Shown in pieces: positions 43,280-52,826 of a stretch of 64,000 nt of DNA (the stretch's first letter is position 1; the number at the start of each line of letters is the position of its first letter). A program made the translations under genes and the position numbers. The notes below the pieces were generated by a model, which worked only from the letters and a program-made list of their open reading frames with translations, was not told the origin of the DNA and made no database searches. Where the stretch lies: the NCBI GenBank assembly GCA_027623325.1, contig JAQBXY010000004.1:1-64000 (forward strand), in the 5' to 3' direction. This stretch comes from Gemmatimonadota bacterium (GTDB lineage: Bacteria; Gemmatimonadota; Gemmatimonadetes; Longimicrobiales; Gaopeijiaceae).

Positions 43280-45982
43280 CTATCTCCTTTCAACGGTGAA
43301 CCGTGTCGAATGCTCGGTGCCGTTCGCACGGAGCACGGCCTCGTACTCTCCGGGCGGAACGAAATTCCGTCTCGGAAAGAAACCTCCCCCCCGGGGCGCA
43401 CCGCCGCCCATCCGTTCGAGCGTCCACTCGATCGAGCTCAGTCCGGCGGCGCCGCTCGCTGAAAGAACCTGGACCCTCTCACCCTCGTCGTTCCGGACCT
43501 CGAGACTGACTGCGGCGTCCTGCGCCAGCCAATAGTGCACATAGGCGCTCTGTTGCGTCCCGCCCCCAAACCCACCTCTCCCACCCGCAGGCAGGAAGCC
43601 CGCTTCGGCGTCGAACAGGTGGACCGCTTGGGCAACGGTCGCGGGTGTGAGCTGTTGCAATTGACGCACGTCGAAGGCAAACATGCCTTGGCCATGCGTG
43701 GCGGCTACGAGGATGTCTTCGGTCGGGTGGATAACCAGGTCATGCACGAACGTAGAGGGCATGCCATCCCCCAGAGAGTGCCAAGAACCGCCTCGGTCCG
43801 CCGAGACGTACACGCCCACATCCGTCCCCACGTAAAGAACGTTTTCGTTCTTCGGATCTTCCCGCAAAATATTGACCGGACCGAAAGGAATGCCTCCGGC
43901 GATACTCTCCCAGGTCGCTCCGTAGTCCATCGAGCGCCACACATAGGCCGCGAAATCGTCGTTGCGGCGCCCGTTTTGAGCCACATAGACGGTCCGCTCG
44001 TCGTACGCGGATGCAACCACCTCCGCCGTGAAACGGTCTCTGTGCAGCCCGGCGGTGATGTCGACCCACCTGCTCACCGGGCTTCTCATGACATGAACTC
44101 GACCGTCGTCTGTGCCAGCGTAGAGGAGGCCTTCCACCAGGGGCGACTCGGCGAGGGCTGTGATCGTCTGGAACTGGACGTCTCCGAGGCGCCTGGGGTC
44201 GTTATGGCTCAGGTCGGGCGATATCCGGTCCCAGGTATCCCCCTGGTTCCTCGACCGGAAGACGAAGTTCATGCCGTGGTACACGGTGTTCGGGTCGTGC
44301 GGCGACAAAATGAAGTGCGCCAGCCACTGACCGCGCAGTGGGGGCTCGCCGGGTTCGGGAAGCGGCACGATCGACCGAGTCTCGTTCGTCGTCAGATTCG
44401 TTCGGTTGAGTGATCCATAGAATCCGGCGGAGTAGACGAGTGTCGGGTCGGTGGGGTCGACCGCGTGGTGACTCCCCTCGCCCCCCGGGGCGCTCTGCCA
44501 CTCCACGGCCGGGATCGCGTGGCGGCCGTTGCTGAGGTCGACGATCGCGGAGTACGAACCATGATCCTGCACCGAACCATAGACGCGGAACGGGTCCCCA
44601 AGGTCGTGGTTCACGTTGAAGAACGTGACGACCGGGAGCTCGACAAAGAAGCGCCAGTTCTCGCCTCCGTCATAGGAGACGTAGGCGCCCCCGTCGTTGT
44701 TGTTGACGAGGTACTTCGAGTTGTTGGGGTCGATGTAGAGCCCGTGGTGATCCACATGAGTGCCCGAAAGACGGCGGAAGGTTCGGCCACCGTCCTCGGA
44801 GACGTGGAGCTGAACCCCGAGGACATAGATCCTGTCCGGCTCGTTGGGGTCGACCCTGATCTGGCCAAAGACCCAGCCGTACGTACCACCGAGACTCTCC
44901 ATGTATTCATCATCTTCGCTCGTCTGACTCCAGGCGCCTCCGCCGTCGTCGGAACGGAAAACCGTGGCACCCCGGATGATCCCCCCGCGGGGGCGGCCAT
45001 AGGAATCAACTGCTCCCTGCGGAGCCTCACGCGCGATCTCGTAGTTGTCCAAGAATGCGTAGATCGTTTCCGGCTGCGACCGCGCGATGTCGAGTCCTAT
45101 CCGACCCCTATAACGGGCGGAGGGCAGCCCGCCATTGATGGGAGTCCAACTGTCACCGCCGTCGGTACTCTTCCAAATGCCCGATCCGGTAGAGTATTCC
45201 GTCGACCCCGAGAAGGCGGGTTCATTGCGCGGATCGTTGAACGGAGCCCTCCGGCGTTGCCACGTAGCGGCATAAAGCGTGTTCGGGTCTGTGGGATGCA
45301 CGACGATGTCGACGGCTCCCGTTCGGTCATCCACGAACAGCACGTTCGTCCAACTCCGTCCGCCGTCGGTCGTCTTGTAGACACCGCGTTCGGGGTTATC
45401 CCTATACTCGTGCCCCCCTGCCGCGACCCACACGACGTCGGGGTTCGTAGGATGGACCACGACACGCGCGATCGTCTGCGTCTCGATGAGGCCCATGTTG
45501 GTCCAGGTCGCCCCCGCATCCGTGGACTTGTAGATGCCAGCGCCGGCATGCGAGCTGCGCAAGATATTCGCTTCACCCGTGCCCACCCATACTTGGTCCG
45601 AGTCGGAGGGAGCGATCGCGATGTCGCCGATCGACGCGGTGACCTCCTCGGTGAAGACGGGCTCCCAAGTGACCCCCTCATTCACGGTCTTCCAGACGCC
45701 GCCCCCAGCGGCTCCGACGTACATCGTGTAGGTCTCGCCGCGTGGTTCGGCGACGGCGACGTCGGTAATGCGGCCGCTAATATTGGTCGGCCCCAGATGC
45801 TGCCAGGGAAGAGTACCGAACAGTGAGCCACCCGTTGTCGCCGGCCCGGAGCCGAAGGCCGCGACGCGCTCCGTCGCGGTCATCCGACCGACCTGGCCGT
45901 GAACAGGCGCGGCGATCGCTGCCGTTACAGCGAAGGCAATAGCAAGCGGTAGGGCGGTGCGAGGAAGGTGAGGGGCATACAT
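43280..45982 (-). CDS. secreted VPS10/sortilin-like Asp-box beta-propeller protein
   Basis: The product has about 900 residues with a signal peptide ending P-V-H-G-Q. Ten Asp-box-like repeats can be seen, for example S-T-D-A-G-A-T-W, T-T-D-G-G-R-S-W, S-T-D-G-G-D-S-W and S-Y-D-G-G-E-N-W, as in BNR/VPS10 propellers often annotated as glycosyl hydrolases. After residue about 790 come a Gly-rich linker and a C-terminal beta-sandwich resembling FlgD-like Ig or secretion-associated domains. Sialidase-type catalytic residues were not identified, so enzymatic activity is unproven. ATG 45982 is preferred to 46018 because it begins just before the signal peptide. It heads the operon with cyclophilin and NamZ. 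Confidence 0.85.
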   Translation of the reverse strand: MYAPHLPRTALPLAIAFAVTAAIAAPVHGQVGRMTATERVAAFGSGPATTGGSLFGTLPWQHLGPTNISGRITDVAVAEPRGETYTMYVGAAGGGVWKTVNEGVTWEPVFTEEVTASIGDIAIAPSDSDQVWVGTGEANILRSSHAGAGIYKSTDAGATWTNMGLIETQTIARVVVHPTNPDVVWVAAGGHEYRDNPERGVYKTTDGGRSWTNVLFVDDRTGAVDIVVHPTDPNTLYAATWQRRRAPFNDPRNEPAFSGSTEYSTGSGIWKSTDGGDSWTPINGGLPSARYRGRIGLDIARSQPETIYAFLDNYEIAREAPQGAVDSYGRPRGGIIRGATVFRSDDGGGAWSQTSEDDEYMESLGGTYGWVFGQIRVDPNEPDRIYVLGVQLHVSEDGGRTFRRLSGTHVDHHGLYIDPNNSKYLVNNNDGGAYVSYDGGENWRFFVELPVVTFFNVNHDLGDPFRVYGSVQDHGSYSAIVDLSNGRHAIPAVEWQSAPGGEGSHHAVDPTDPTLVYSAGFYGSLNRTNLTTNETRSIVPLPEPGEPPLRGQWLAHFILSPHDPNTVYHGMNFVFRSRNQGDTWDRISPDLSHNDPRRLGDVQFQTITALAESPLVEGLLYAGTDDGRVHVMRSPVSRWVDITAGLHRDRFTAEVVASAYDERTVYVAQNGRRNDDFAAYVWRSMDYGATWESIAGGIPFGPVNILREDPKNENVLYVGTDVGVYVSADRGGSWHSLGDGMPSTFVHDLVIHPTEDILVAATHGQGMFAFDVRQLQQLTPATVAQAVHLFDAEAGFLPAGGRGGFGGGTQQSAYVHYWLAQDAAVSLEVRNDEGERVQVLSASGAAGLSSIEWTLERMGGGAPRGGGFFPRRNFVPPGEYEAVLRANGTEHSTRFTVERR

Positions 45983-46092
45983 GGCAGGCAGGGTTGTGGC
46001 TACAGATCGACTCACCACCGCTCAGTGGCGGAAAGCCAACCTAGCGTGGTGCAGCGGAAGTTCGCGAGCCGTCGAGAACGCCGATACCGGCC

Positions 46093-47784
46093 TCAGTACT
46101 GACCCGCCGGGAGTCTGAGCACGGCGACTTGGGCACCTTCTTCGATGGAAATCCAAAGCTCGACCGGCTCGGATTCCAGCGTTCCCAGAGAGGCGGTCAC
46201 CTCGAGGGTCCGGTCGTCGGGGACCCCGCAGAATCTGTAGAAGCCCTTCGCATCGGTCGTGGTCTCGGTACCCAGCGGGCGTTGCTGGATGCCCAGCCCT
46301 CGATGGACGTCAAAGGTGGTCCATCGGACTCGAACGGTCGCGTTTGGAGTAACGAGTCCTCCGGCATCTCGAACGAGTCCCGCCAACATCACCAGACCCT
46401 GGCGGTCCGTGACGCCGCGGCACGCCTCAAACAGGACATCACCCAAAGAAGGCATCCGGAAGTCGACCTGCGTCAACTCACCGCGTGTAACGTTCCCGGT
46501 GACGGGCTCGGAAACGTACCCGAGGTCAGCCAACCTCGGGGCGACGACCCTCACCTGATGCAGGCCTTCCCCCAGGCCGGTGATGCTGAAGTGGCCCTCG
46601 GCATCGGAGAAGACCTCCTGGTTCGAGCCGACGATCCCCACCCGTGCCCCGCGCAAAGGCAGCCCGAGGCTGTCCGTGACGACACCCTCGACGCCGCCCG
46701 TGGTGACCCCGCCCCCCAACCGGCGCCCAGACGACTCCCGCGCCTCCATTACTCGCCCACCCTTCTGATGATATCGAACGATGAACTGACTCCGACTTCC
46801 CTGGAAGTCCGTCCGAACGGATACGACCGGCATCCGGATCCACCACTCGGGGACGATCCACGTGCCATTGGGCATCCGCTGGAATTCGACGCGCCCTCCT
46901 ACGTCGGCAGTGGAGATGTCGGGATCCAGGTATCGATACCGGAACTCCAACCAACGTAGCTCCGCACTTCGGCGGTCGAGCCACAGCGCGCCCGAGATGT
47001 CCACGACCCTACGGTTCTCCCCGGTTGGCTCGAATCCCAACCCGATCAGTTCCTCGGGTCCCCGCCCGCCATCGACCAGGCGAAAACAGTGGGTGTCGAG
47101 AAAGGCATCAGAGAGCAGGACGTTCGCATCGGGTGCGAAGTACAGTCGTTCGGCCCCGTCCGCCTGAACGAAGCCGTTCTCGATGAGGTCCTCGGCCGGC
47201 CGGCTCTCGAACGGGGTCCGCATGTACCCGGTGCGTTCGTCTTGCTCCTCACTGAGGATGACCTTCGTGTCGCGGTCGAGCGAACGCTCGTAGGTCATCG
47301 TCTCGTATCGGTAGGTCCCGACGCGGTCGGTAAACGCCGCGGCGCTCAACGCCTTACGAGCTTCGTTCCACACCTCGGCGACCAGGAGTCCCTCACCACC
47401 GGGCCTCACTTCACACCGACCATCCAGTTCAACCTCGATCCCTTCCAACTGGATCGCGCTGGCCTCGAAACGGATCTCGTACGTTCGCGTCACGCCCTCC
47501 GAGATGTCGAAAGCCTCCGTGTCGGAGGTCGCCATTCCGATCATCTCAGCACTGGCGTGGTACCGGCCGGCCGGGATTCCGACGAACAAGACCCGGCCAC
47601 GATCGTCGCTCAAGGCGCTCTTCTCGTTTTGCCCACCATCGCCCACCAGATGGACCAAGGCGCCGACGACCGGACGAGAGGTCGCGGAATCGGTCAGGCG
47701 CACTAGCACCGTCTGGGCGCAAAGGGCCGAGGGCGACAGAAGAACCGCAGTAGCGATGCCGAGTAGAGCGCGATGTCCGATCAT
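46093..47784 (-). CDS. secreted protein with three carboxypeptidase-regulatory-like domains
   Basis: The 563-residue product has a signal peptide ending A-L-C-A-Q. Three CarboxypepD_reg (Ig-like) domains are visible: about 25-110, about 375-450 (V-T-D-S-L-G-L-P-L-R-G-A-R-V, then F-S-D-A-E-G-H-F) and about 470-560 (L-V-R-D-A-G-G-L-V-T-P-N-A). Between them lies a 250-residue beta-rich region with conserved W and Y residues, seen in similar Gemmatimonadota or Bacteroidota proteins without known role. There is no TonB plug or barrel. It lies upstream of the VPS10-like gene on the same strand with a 110-base gap. Confidence 0.78.
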   Translation of the reverse strand: MIGHRALLGIATAVLLSPSALCAQTVLVRLTDSATSRPVVGALVHLVGDGGQNEKSALSDDRGRVLFVGIPAGRYHASAEMIGMATSDTEAFDISEGVTRTYEIRFEASAIQLEGIEVELDGRCEVRPGGEGLLVAEVWNEARKALSAAAFTDRVGTYRYETMTYERSLDRDTKVILSEEQDERTGYMRTPFESRPAEDLIENGFVQADGAERLYFAPDANVLLSDAFLDTHCFRLVDGGRGPEELIGLGFEPTGENRRVVDISGALWLDRRSAELRWLEFRYRYLDPDISTADVGGRVEFQRMPNGTWIVPEWWIRMPVVSVRTDFQGSRSQFIVRYHQKGGRVMEARESSGRRLGGGVTTGGVEGVVTDSLGLPLRGARVGIVGSNQEVFSDAEGHFSITGLGEGLHQVRVVAPRLADLGYVSEPVTGNVTRGELTQVDFRMPSLGDVLFEACRGVTDRQGLVMLAGLVRDAGGLVTPNATVRVRWTTFDVHRGLGIQQRPLGTETTTDAKGFYRFCGVPDDRTLEVTASLGTLESEPVELWISIEEGAQVAVLRLPAGQY

Positions 47785-47917
47785 GTATGAATGCGGCTCG
47801 TGGAGGGCGCAGCTACCTCAGGGTACGGTGCAATACTCGATCGGTTTCCCGGTCATGCGCAACGCCCCCCCATGATCGACGCTCCGGGTGGCATGCAACT
47901 ATTCCTTTCCCTAGACT

Positions 47918-47945
47918 GTCTACAAGGACAGCCCCTCCTGTAGAC
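47918..47945 (+). promoter_or_regulatory. inverted-repeat operator upstream of padR
   Basis: GTCTACA (47918-47924) and TGTAGAC (47939-47945) form a perfect 7-bp inverted repeat, with centres 21 bases (two helical turns) apart, as expected for a dimeric winged-helix repressor. It ends 13 bases before the padR start codon and is probably the PadR binding site for autoregulation of the padR-permease pair. Confidence 0.7.
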
Positions 47946-47958
47946 TACCGAGGAGACG

Positions 47959-48294
47959 ATGACGAGTACGCGCACGGACCTGCTTCAGGGAACGCTGGAC
48001 CTGCTGATCTTGAAGACGTTGCACGTCGGAGAGCCGATGCACGGCTGGGGCGTCGCGGTTCGAATCCAGCAGCTCTCGGACGACGCTCTGCAGCTGAACC
48101 AGGGTTCGCTCTATCCGGCGCTGCACCGCCTGGAGCACAAGGGTTGGATTCGCTCCGAGTGGGGCACGTCTGAGAACAATCGCCGCGCGAAATTCTATCG
48201 CCTCACCACCCTGGGCCGCCGTCAGTTCGCGGATCAGCAGGAGCAATGGGACCTGTTCAGTACCGCGGTCGATCGGATTCTGGCGGCGGGATAA
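47959..48294 (+). CDS. PadR family transcriptional regulator
   Basis: This 111-residue PadR protein has a winged-helix domain: L-L-Q-G-T-L-D-L-L-I-L-K-T-L starts helix 1, H-G-W-G-V-A-V-R-I is the characteristic second element, Q-G-S-L-Y-P-A-L-H-R-L-E is the recognition helix, and R-R-A-K-F-Y-R-L-T is the wing. The C-terminal dimer helix is short, as in the small PadR subfamily (PadR-s2) tied to ADOP permeases. It is followed after 16 bases by the permease gene and preceded by the inverted repeat described separately. It probably represses both genes until a ligand binds. Confidence 0.95.
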   Translation: MTSTRTDLLQGTLDLLILKTLHVGEPMHGWGVAVRIQQLSDDALQLNQGSLYPALHRLEHKGWIRSEWGTSENNRRAKFYRLTTLGRRQFADQQEQWDLFSTAVDRILAAG

Positions 48295-48310
48295 CGGCGA
48301 GAAAAGCGAC

Positions 48311-50992
48311 ATGATCGACGCCTTGATCGACCGACTACGCGCGTTGCGGCTCCGCGTGATGACGACGTTGCGGCCGGAACGAGCCTGGAGCGATCTGGAC
48401 GAGGAGATGCGGTTTCACATTCAGATGGAGGCCGACCGGCTCAAGCGGGAAGGGTTCTCACCAAAGGACGCGCGTCGTCGGGCGATGATCCGGTTCGGGG
48501 GAGTACATCGGTACCAGGTACAGACCCGTGAAGTGCGGGGAACACAACTCGGAGAAGACACGATGCAGGACATCAAGTACGCGTTCCGAATGATTCTCAA
48601 GAATCCTGGATTCAGCGCCGTGGCGATTCTCACGCTGGCGCTAGGGATCGGAGCCAACGCCTCCATCTACACGGTGGTCGAAGCGGTCCTGTTGGAGCCT
48701 CTCCCTTTCCACGAACCGGACGCACTCACGCTGCTCTGGACGAAGAACGACGAGCAGAATCAAGAAAAATACATGGTGTCACCCATGGACTTCGATGACT
48801 GGCGCCAGATGAACGCCACCTTCGAGTCGATGGCGGGGTTCTGGCCGACGACAGGCACCGTCACCGAAGTGGAGGGCAATCCCACTCGCGTTCGCGTGGT
48901 GTACACGACCGAGAACTTCTTCTCGCTGTTGGGGGCAGCCCAAGTCCTCGGAAGGACCTTCGCCTCCGATGACGGTCCGGGGTCAGCGATCGTGGCGGTC
49001 CTGAGTCACGGTTTCTGGCAGCGGCGCTTTGGCGGTGATCCTGCGATCGTCGGCCAGACGTTGACACTCGACGGGAATCCGATCGAGATCATCGGCGTGC
49101 TGCGTGCCGAACACGCACTACCGGACGGCACCGACGTTTGGTTGAACATGACGTGGACGATGCAGATCCAGAGCCGTTACGCGCGCTGGATGAGCGCCAT
49201 CGGGCGACTCAAGCCCGACCAAGAACTTTCGGCGGCGCGCGCCGACATGATCGGTGTCGCCGCTCGGGTGGAGCAGGAGAACCCCGATTCCAATCGGGGA
49301 TGGACCGTGACGGTGCAGAGTCTCCATGCCGAAATGGTCGGGGATACCCGAACTGCCCTGCTCGTACTGCTCGGCGCGACGGGTCTCATTCTCCTGATCG
49401 CCTGTGCCAACGTCGCCAACCTGCTCCTGTCCAGATCGGAGGTGCGCGCAAAAGAAATGGCGGTCCGGGTCGCGTTTGGTGCGGGTCGGGGACGACTCGT
49501 ACGTCAGCTGGTCACCGAGAGCCTACTTCTAGCGGGCTTTGGAGCCGCACTCGGCCTCGGCATTGCTCACCTGGGTGTGCGGGCGCTACTCGGACTCGCT
49601 CCAACCACTCTCCCGGCAGCAACCGACATCACGCTCGATGGCACCGTGCTGGGGGTCGTCGCGAGCGTCAGTTTACTGACCGGGATCTTGTTCGGGCTGG
49701 CGCCGATCGCCCGCTTGCTACGGTCCGAGGTCCACTCGACGATTCGTGACGGCGCCCGATCGACGGTCGGAGCGAAGGGTCATCGCGTTCAGAACGCCTT
49801 CGTCGTGGCACAGTTCGCCATGGCGTTGATGCTCGTGGTCGGAGCAGGGCTACTCGTCCAGAGTTTCGAGAACCTGCGCAAGATCGACGCCGGCTTCACG
49901 TCGGCGGGCGTGGTTACGGTCGAACTAGACCTCTCCCAGGCGGTCGCGCCGAGTGACATGGAAGTCATCGACTTCTATGAGCAGTTCGAGCGCCGGATCG
50001 CGGAGCTACCAGGCGTGCTCGCCGTGGGAGACGCATCGACGTTGCCGCTCGGCACCGAACTCGACTACGAGCAGACGATTCATTTCGTCGACCGGGAGAT
50101 CGACCGCGAGTTGGACCCGCGCGCGTACCTCCGACCGATCAGCCCTGGATTCTTCGCCGCCATGCGCACCCCGATCGTAGCCGGCCGCGACTTCACCTCC
50201 GCCGATCGTGTAGACGCCCCCGGCGTCGTCCTCATCAACGAGGCATTCGCGAATCAGTTCTTCACGAACGAGGATCCTGTTGGAGAAAAGATCGGAGACA
50301 TGCGGATGCGGTTCGGACCACTCGGAGCGATTCACGTGACCGGCGCGATCTCCGAATCTGAAATCGTCGGAGTCGTCAGCGACATCAAATACGCGGGCCT
50401 CCGGTCCGATGCCCGGCCTGCACTTTATTTCAGTGGACTCCAGTCATCCGTCCGGCGCCGCACGATCGCGATCCGGAGTGCGAGCGCATCCGGCCCGCTG
50501 GTGTCCGCAGTGCGTCAGGAGCTCGCAGCGATGAACCCGACCGTGGCACTGACCGATATCCAGACGCTCGACGAGGTCATGGCCGGCGCTCAATCACGAG
50601 ACCGCTTCAGTACGCTCCTGCTCTCGCTTTTCGGGATCGTCGCGCTTCTGCTCGCTTCAGTGGGCGTCTACGGTGTCCTTTCTTATGCAGTCGCACAGCG
50701 CCGCGGTGAGGTCGGCATCCGCATGGCGCTAGGCGCGGACGCGGGGGCCGTCCGTGCCATGGTGCTAGGCGACGGCGCCCGGCTCGTGTTCACCGGAATC
50801 GGTGTCGGCCTCGTTGCGGCGGCCGCCCTTTCGGGGCTGTTATCCAGCCAGCTCTTCGGTGTGAACCCTCGTGAGCCGATGATCTACGCGGGAGTCACGA
50901 TCACACTGATCGTGGTCGGACTCGTCGCTAGCTACGTGCCCGCGTGGCGGGCGACGCGGGTTAGCCCGGTGACGGCGATGAGGGCTGAGTAG
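48311..50992 (+). CDS. ADOP-type ABC permease (double FtsX/MacB-like)
   Basis: This 893-residue permease belongs to the acidobacterial duplicated orphan permease (ADOP) family. The cytoplasmic N terminus of about 80 residues (D-L-D-E-E-M-R-F-H-I typical) is followed by a first MacB-like periplasmic domain, an FtsX domain (about 350-470), a second periplasmic domain and a second FtsX domain (about 780-890). G-A-N-A-S-I-Y-T-V-V-E-A-V-L is the hallmark of the first helix region. Such permeases usually lack their own ATPase gene, and none is adjacent here. They resemble MacB exporters of lipopeptides, antibiotics or lipoproteins, but substrates are unknown. Probable PadR control. Confidence 0.93.
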   Translation: MIDALIDRLRALRLRVMTTLRPERAWSDLDEEMRFHIQMEADRLKREGFSPKDARRRAMIRFGGVHRYQVQTREVRGTQLGEDTMQDIKYAFRMILKNPGFSAVAILTLALGIGANASIYTVVEAVLLEPLPFHEPDALTLLWTKNDEQNQEKYMVSPMDFDDWRQMNATFESMAGFWPTTGTVTEVEGNPTRVRVVYTTENFFSLLGAAQVLGRTFASDDGPGSAIVAVLSHGFWQRRFGGDPAIVGQTLTLDGNPIEIIGVLRAEHALPDGTDVWLNMTWTMQIQSRYARWMSAIGRLKPDQELSAARADMIGVAARVEQENPDSNRGWTVTVQSLHAEMVGDTRTALLVLLGATGLILLIACANVANLLLSRSEVRAKEMAVRVAFGAGRGRLVRQLVTESLLLAGFGAALGLGIAHLGVRALLGLAPTTLPAATDITLDGTVLGVVASVSLLTGILFGLAPIARLLRSEVHSTIRDGARSTVGAKGHRVQNAFVVAQFAMALMLVVGAGLLVQSFENLRKIDAGFTSAGVVTVELDLSQAVAPSDMEVIDFYEQFERRIAELPGVLAVGDASTLPLGTELDYEQTIHFVDREIDRELDPRAYLRPISPGFFAAMRTPIVAGRDFTSADRVDAPGVVLINEAFANQFFTNEDPVGEKIGDMRMRFGPLGAIHVTGAISESEIVGVVSDIKYAGLRSDARPALYFSGLQSSVRRRTIAIRSASASGPLVSAVRQELAAMNPTVALTDIQTLDEVMAGAQSRDRFSTLLLSLFGIVALLLASVGVYGVLSYAVAQRRGEVGIRMALGADAGAVRAMVLGDGARLVFTGIGVGLVAAAALSGLLSSQLFGVNPREPMIYAGVTITLIVVGLVASYVPAWRATRVSPVTAMRAE

Positions 50993-52112
50993 AGCGTTGC
51001 GCCTTGAGCTCGTCGAGGAATGCGATGAGCACGACGCCCGAGGCCGCGATACCGAGGGTCACGATCGGCTGCACGTCGGCCACGACGTAGGCAGCCGTGG
51101 CGGTCACCCCGGCGATCAAGATCCGTCGAAGCGGGCTACCGCACGTCGTGCGCCACATCGAGAACGCCGTTCCGCCGAGAAAGAGCATCAGTCCCAGGCC
51201 GACCGACAGACGCGCTGAGTCGGGGAGCGCAGTGGTCGGATGGGCGAGCGCTTCCTCGAGCGCCACGGCATACGCGACCACCCCGCACAACATGGGAAAG
51301 TGGCCGAGCGTGTACGCGTCGCGAGCCATCCGGGTTCGTTTGAGTCCCGTCTGTCCGGCGACGGCCTCCTCCATCTCGGGCTTGGCGATGGGGAAGTAGG
51401 TCCACCAAAGACCGCACGAAATGAGCACTGCAAGAACGGCGACCCCCAAAGACTCGGCTCCGAAGTCGGACCCCACGAGCGCCCCCGCGGCCACGATGAG
51501 GGACTCGCCCAACGCGATGATCACAATGAGGCCGTGACGCTCTGCGAAATGCTCGGCGTGCAAATCCCATCCGTCCGCCTCGGTCCCTCCCAGCGCCGCG
51601 ACCACGTCGAGGACGATGGTCATTCCCCATAGCAAAGGACGGGCCTCGCCACCCAAATAGCCGCCCAACAAAGCACAAACGAGGCCGCCCACCGACAGGA
51701 GGGAGAAGGTCCGGACGGCAGAGTGCAGTCCGGGCCGCGACAGTCCTACGATCGCATACAACGTCAAGCCGACTACGCGTACGAGGACATACGTCCCGGC
51801 AAACCAAAGACTCGATGCACCGAACGCCCCCGGCACGGCGACCGCCATGAAGAAGGCGATCGCGGTCGCAAGAAGAGTGGCGAGCTCGACGAAGGGGTGG
51901 GTGGTGTCCGCCGCGTTCAGAGCCCACGTGAACTGAGTCCACGCCCACCATACCATCCAGAACACCAGGGTCGCCTGACCCGCACCGGTCCAACTCAGAT
52001 CGTGGTGCAGAAGACCCACGATCTGAGTCAGGCCGAACACGAATACGAGGTCGAAGAATAGTTCTACGAAGGTCGCGCTCTGACCGTCCGGTGATACGAT
52101 GGCCCGTCCCAT
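50961..52112 (-). CDS. low temperature requirement protein A (LtrA)-like membrane protein
   Basis: The 383-residue protein has about ten or eleven hydrophobic helices. The N-terminal F-V-E-L-F-F-D-L-V-F-V-F motif followed by F-W-M-V-W-W-A-W is diagnostic of LtrA, and E-R-H-G-L-I-V-I-I-A-L-G-E-S near the middle is the second conserved block. The family was named from Listeria cold growth; its function remains unclear. The 3' end overlaps the 3' end of the convergent permease gene by 32 bases. Confidence 0.9.
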   Translation of the reverse strand: MGRAIVSPDGQSATFVELFFDLVFVFGLTQIVGLLHHDLSWTGAGQATLVFWMVWWAWTQFTWALNAADTTHPFVELATLLATAIAFFMAVAVPGAFGASSLWFAGTYVLVRVVGLTLYAIVGLSRPGLHSAVRTFSLLSVGGLVCALLGGYLGGEARPLLWGMTIVLDVVAALGGTEADGWDLHAEHFAERHGLIVIIALGESLIVAAGALVGSDFGAESLGVAVLAVLISCGLWWTYFPIAKPEMEEAVAGQTGLKRTRMARDAYTLGHFPMLCGVVAYAVALEEALAHPTTALPDSARLSVGLGLMLFLGGTAFSMWRTTCGSPLRRILIAGVTATAAYVVADVQPIVTLGIAASGVVLIAFLDELKAQRSTQPSSPSPG

Positions 52113-52134
52113 CGGCTGAAACTGAACCTGTCGA

Positions 52135-52746
52135 CTAGAAGATGTCGAAGCCTAGGTGGCTCTGAAGCGAGAACGCGCGGTTCTTCAAATCGTCAGACGT
52201 CTCGCTGACCGATGTGAAGCCAAGGGCATACTTCAAGTCTGCCCCTGCGTACGCGAGACTGCCGAAGCGGAAGCTGAGCCCGAGCCCTGCCGCTCCTGAC
52301 CAATCCAGCTTCTTGACGTCGAAACCGTCGACGAAGTCTGCGCATGCCTGCGCCGCAGCCTGATCGACCTTGATGTCACACCCCGTGTTGATGCCGATCG
52401 TCGGTCCGAGCACCAGGTTGAGTCGGATAGGACCCGCACCCACCAGTGGAAGGCGGAAGTGCAGAGGTAGCTCGATATACGAGAGATCAATCACCGAGGT
52501 CGCGTTCGCGATGGTCTCTTCGACCCCTTTCTACGACCAATCGGCTCCGAGGTTGAGACCCAATGGGCCGATCGGTATCACGAAGTCGATGCCAAACGTC
52601 ATGCCGACGTTCCGGGCAGCATTCTCGATCGCGGCGCCACTGAGTTCTGAGAAGTTGACCCCACCGGAAAACTCGAGCCCCTGTGCCTGAACGGGCGCGG
52701 TGGCGAAGGCCATCATCGTCGCAAGCACGAACACGTTTCTATTCAT
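52135..52746 (-). pseudogene. PorT-like outer-membrane barrel gene interrupted by one in-frame amber codon
   Basis: One frame runs from ATG 52746 (GGAGAGG ribosome-binding site) to 52135, broken only by TAG at 52531-52533. The first part has a signal peptide (A-T-A-P-V-Q-A-Q) and the first strands. After the stop the frame continues K-G-V-E-E-T, then D-L-S-Y-I-E-L-P-L-H-F-R-L, the core of PorT/OMP_b-brl_2 barrels, and ends in F-D-I-F. The TAG sits where these proteins often have Gln in a S-Q-K-G motif, one base change (CAG to TAG) away. Read-through would give 203 residues. Mutation or sequencing error is likely. Confidence 0.75.
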
Positions 52747-52826
52747 CTCACCTCTCCTGTTCAAGCGTGGTTGAGAGCCCGGGAGGGCGTCACATCTATG
52801 TATTCAGAAGGTACAACGTCGCGCAG

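Noticed and set aside
44465-45826. 453-codon plus-strand frame over the VPS10-like gene
   Set aside because: It is a shadow of the Asp-box repeats on the other strand and has no domain or ribosome-binding site.
25422-52746. General amber recoding (TAG as sense) to explain both amber-broken genes
   Set aside because: TAG is the ordinary stop of many intact genes here, such as nfo, fumC and the ZnuB-type permease, so genome-wide recoding does not fit.
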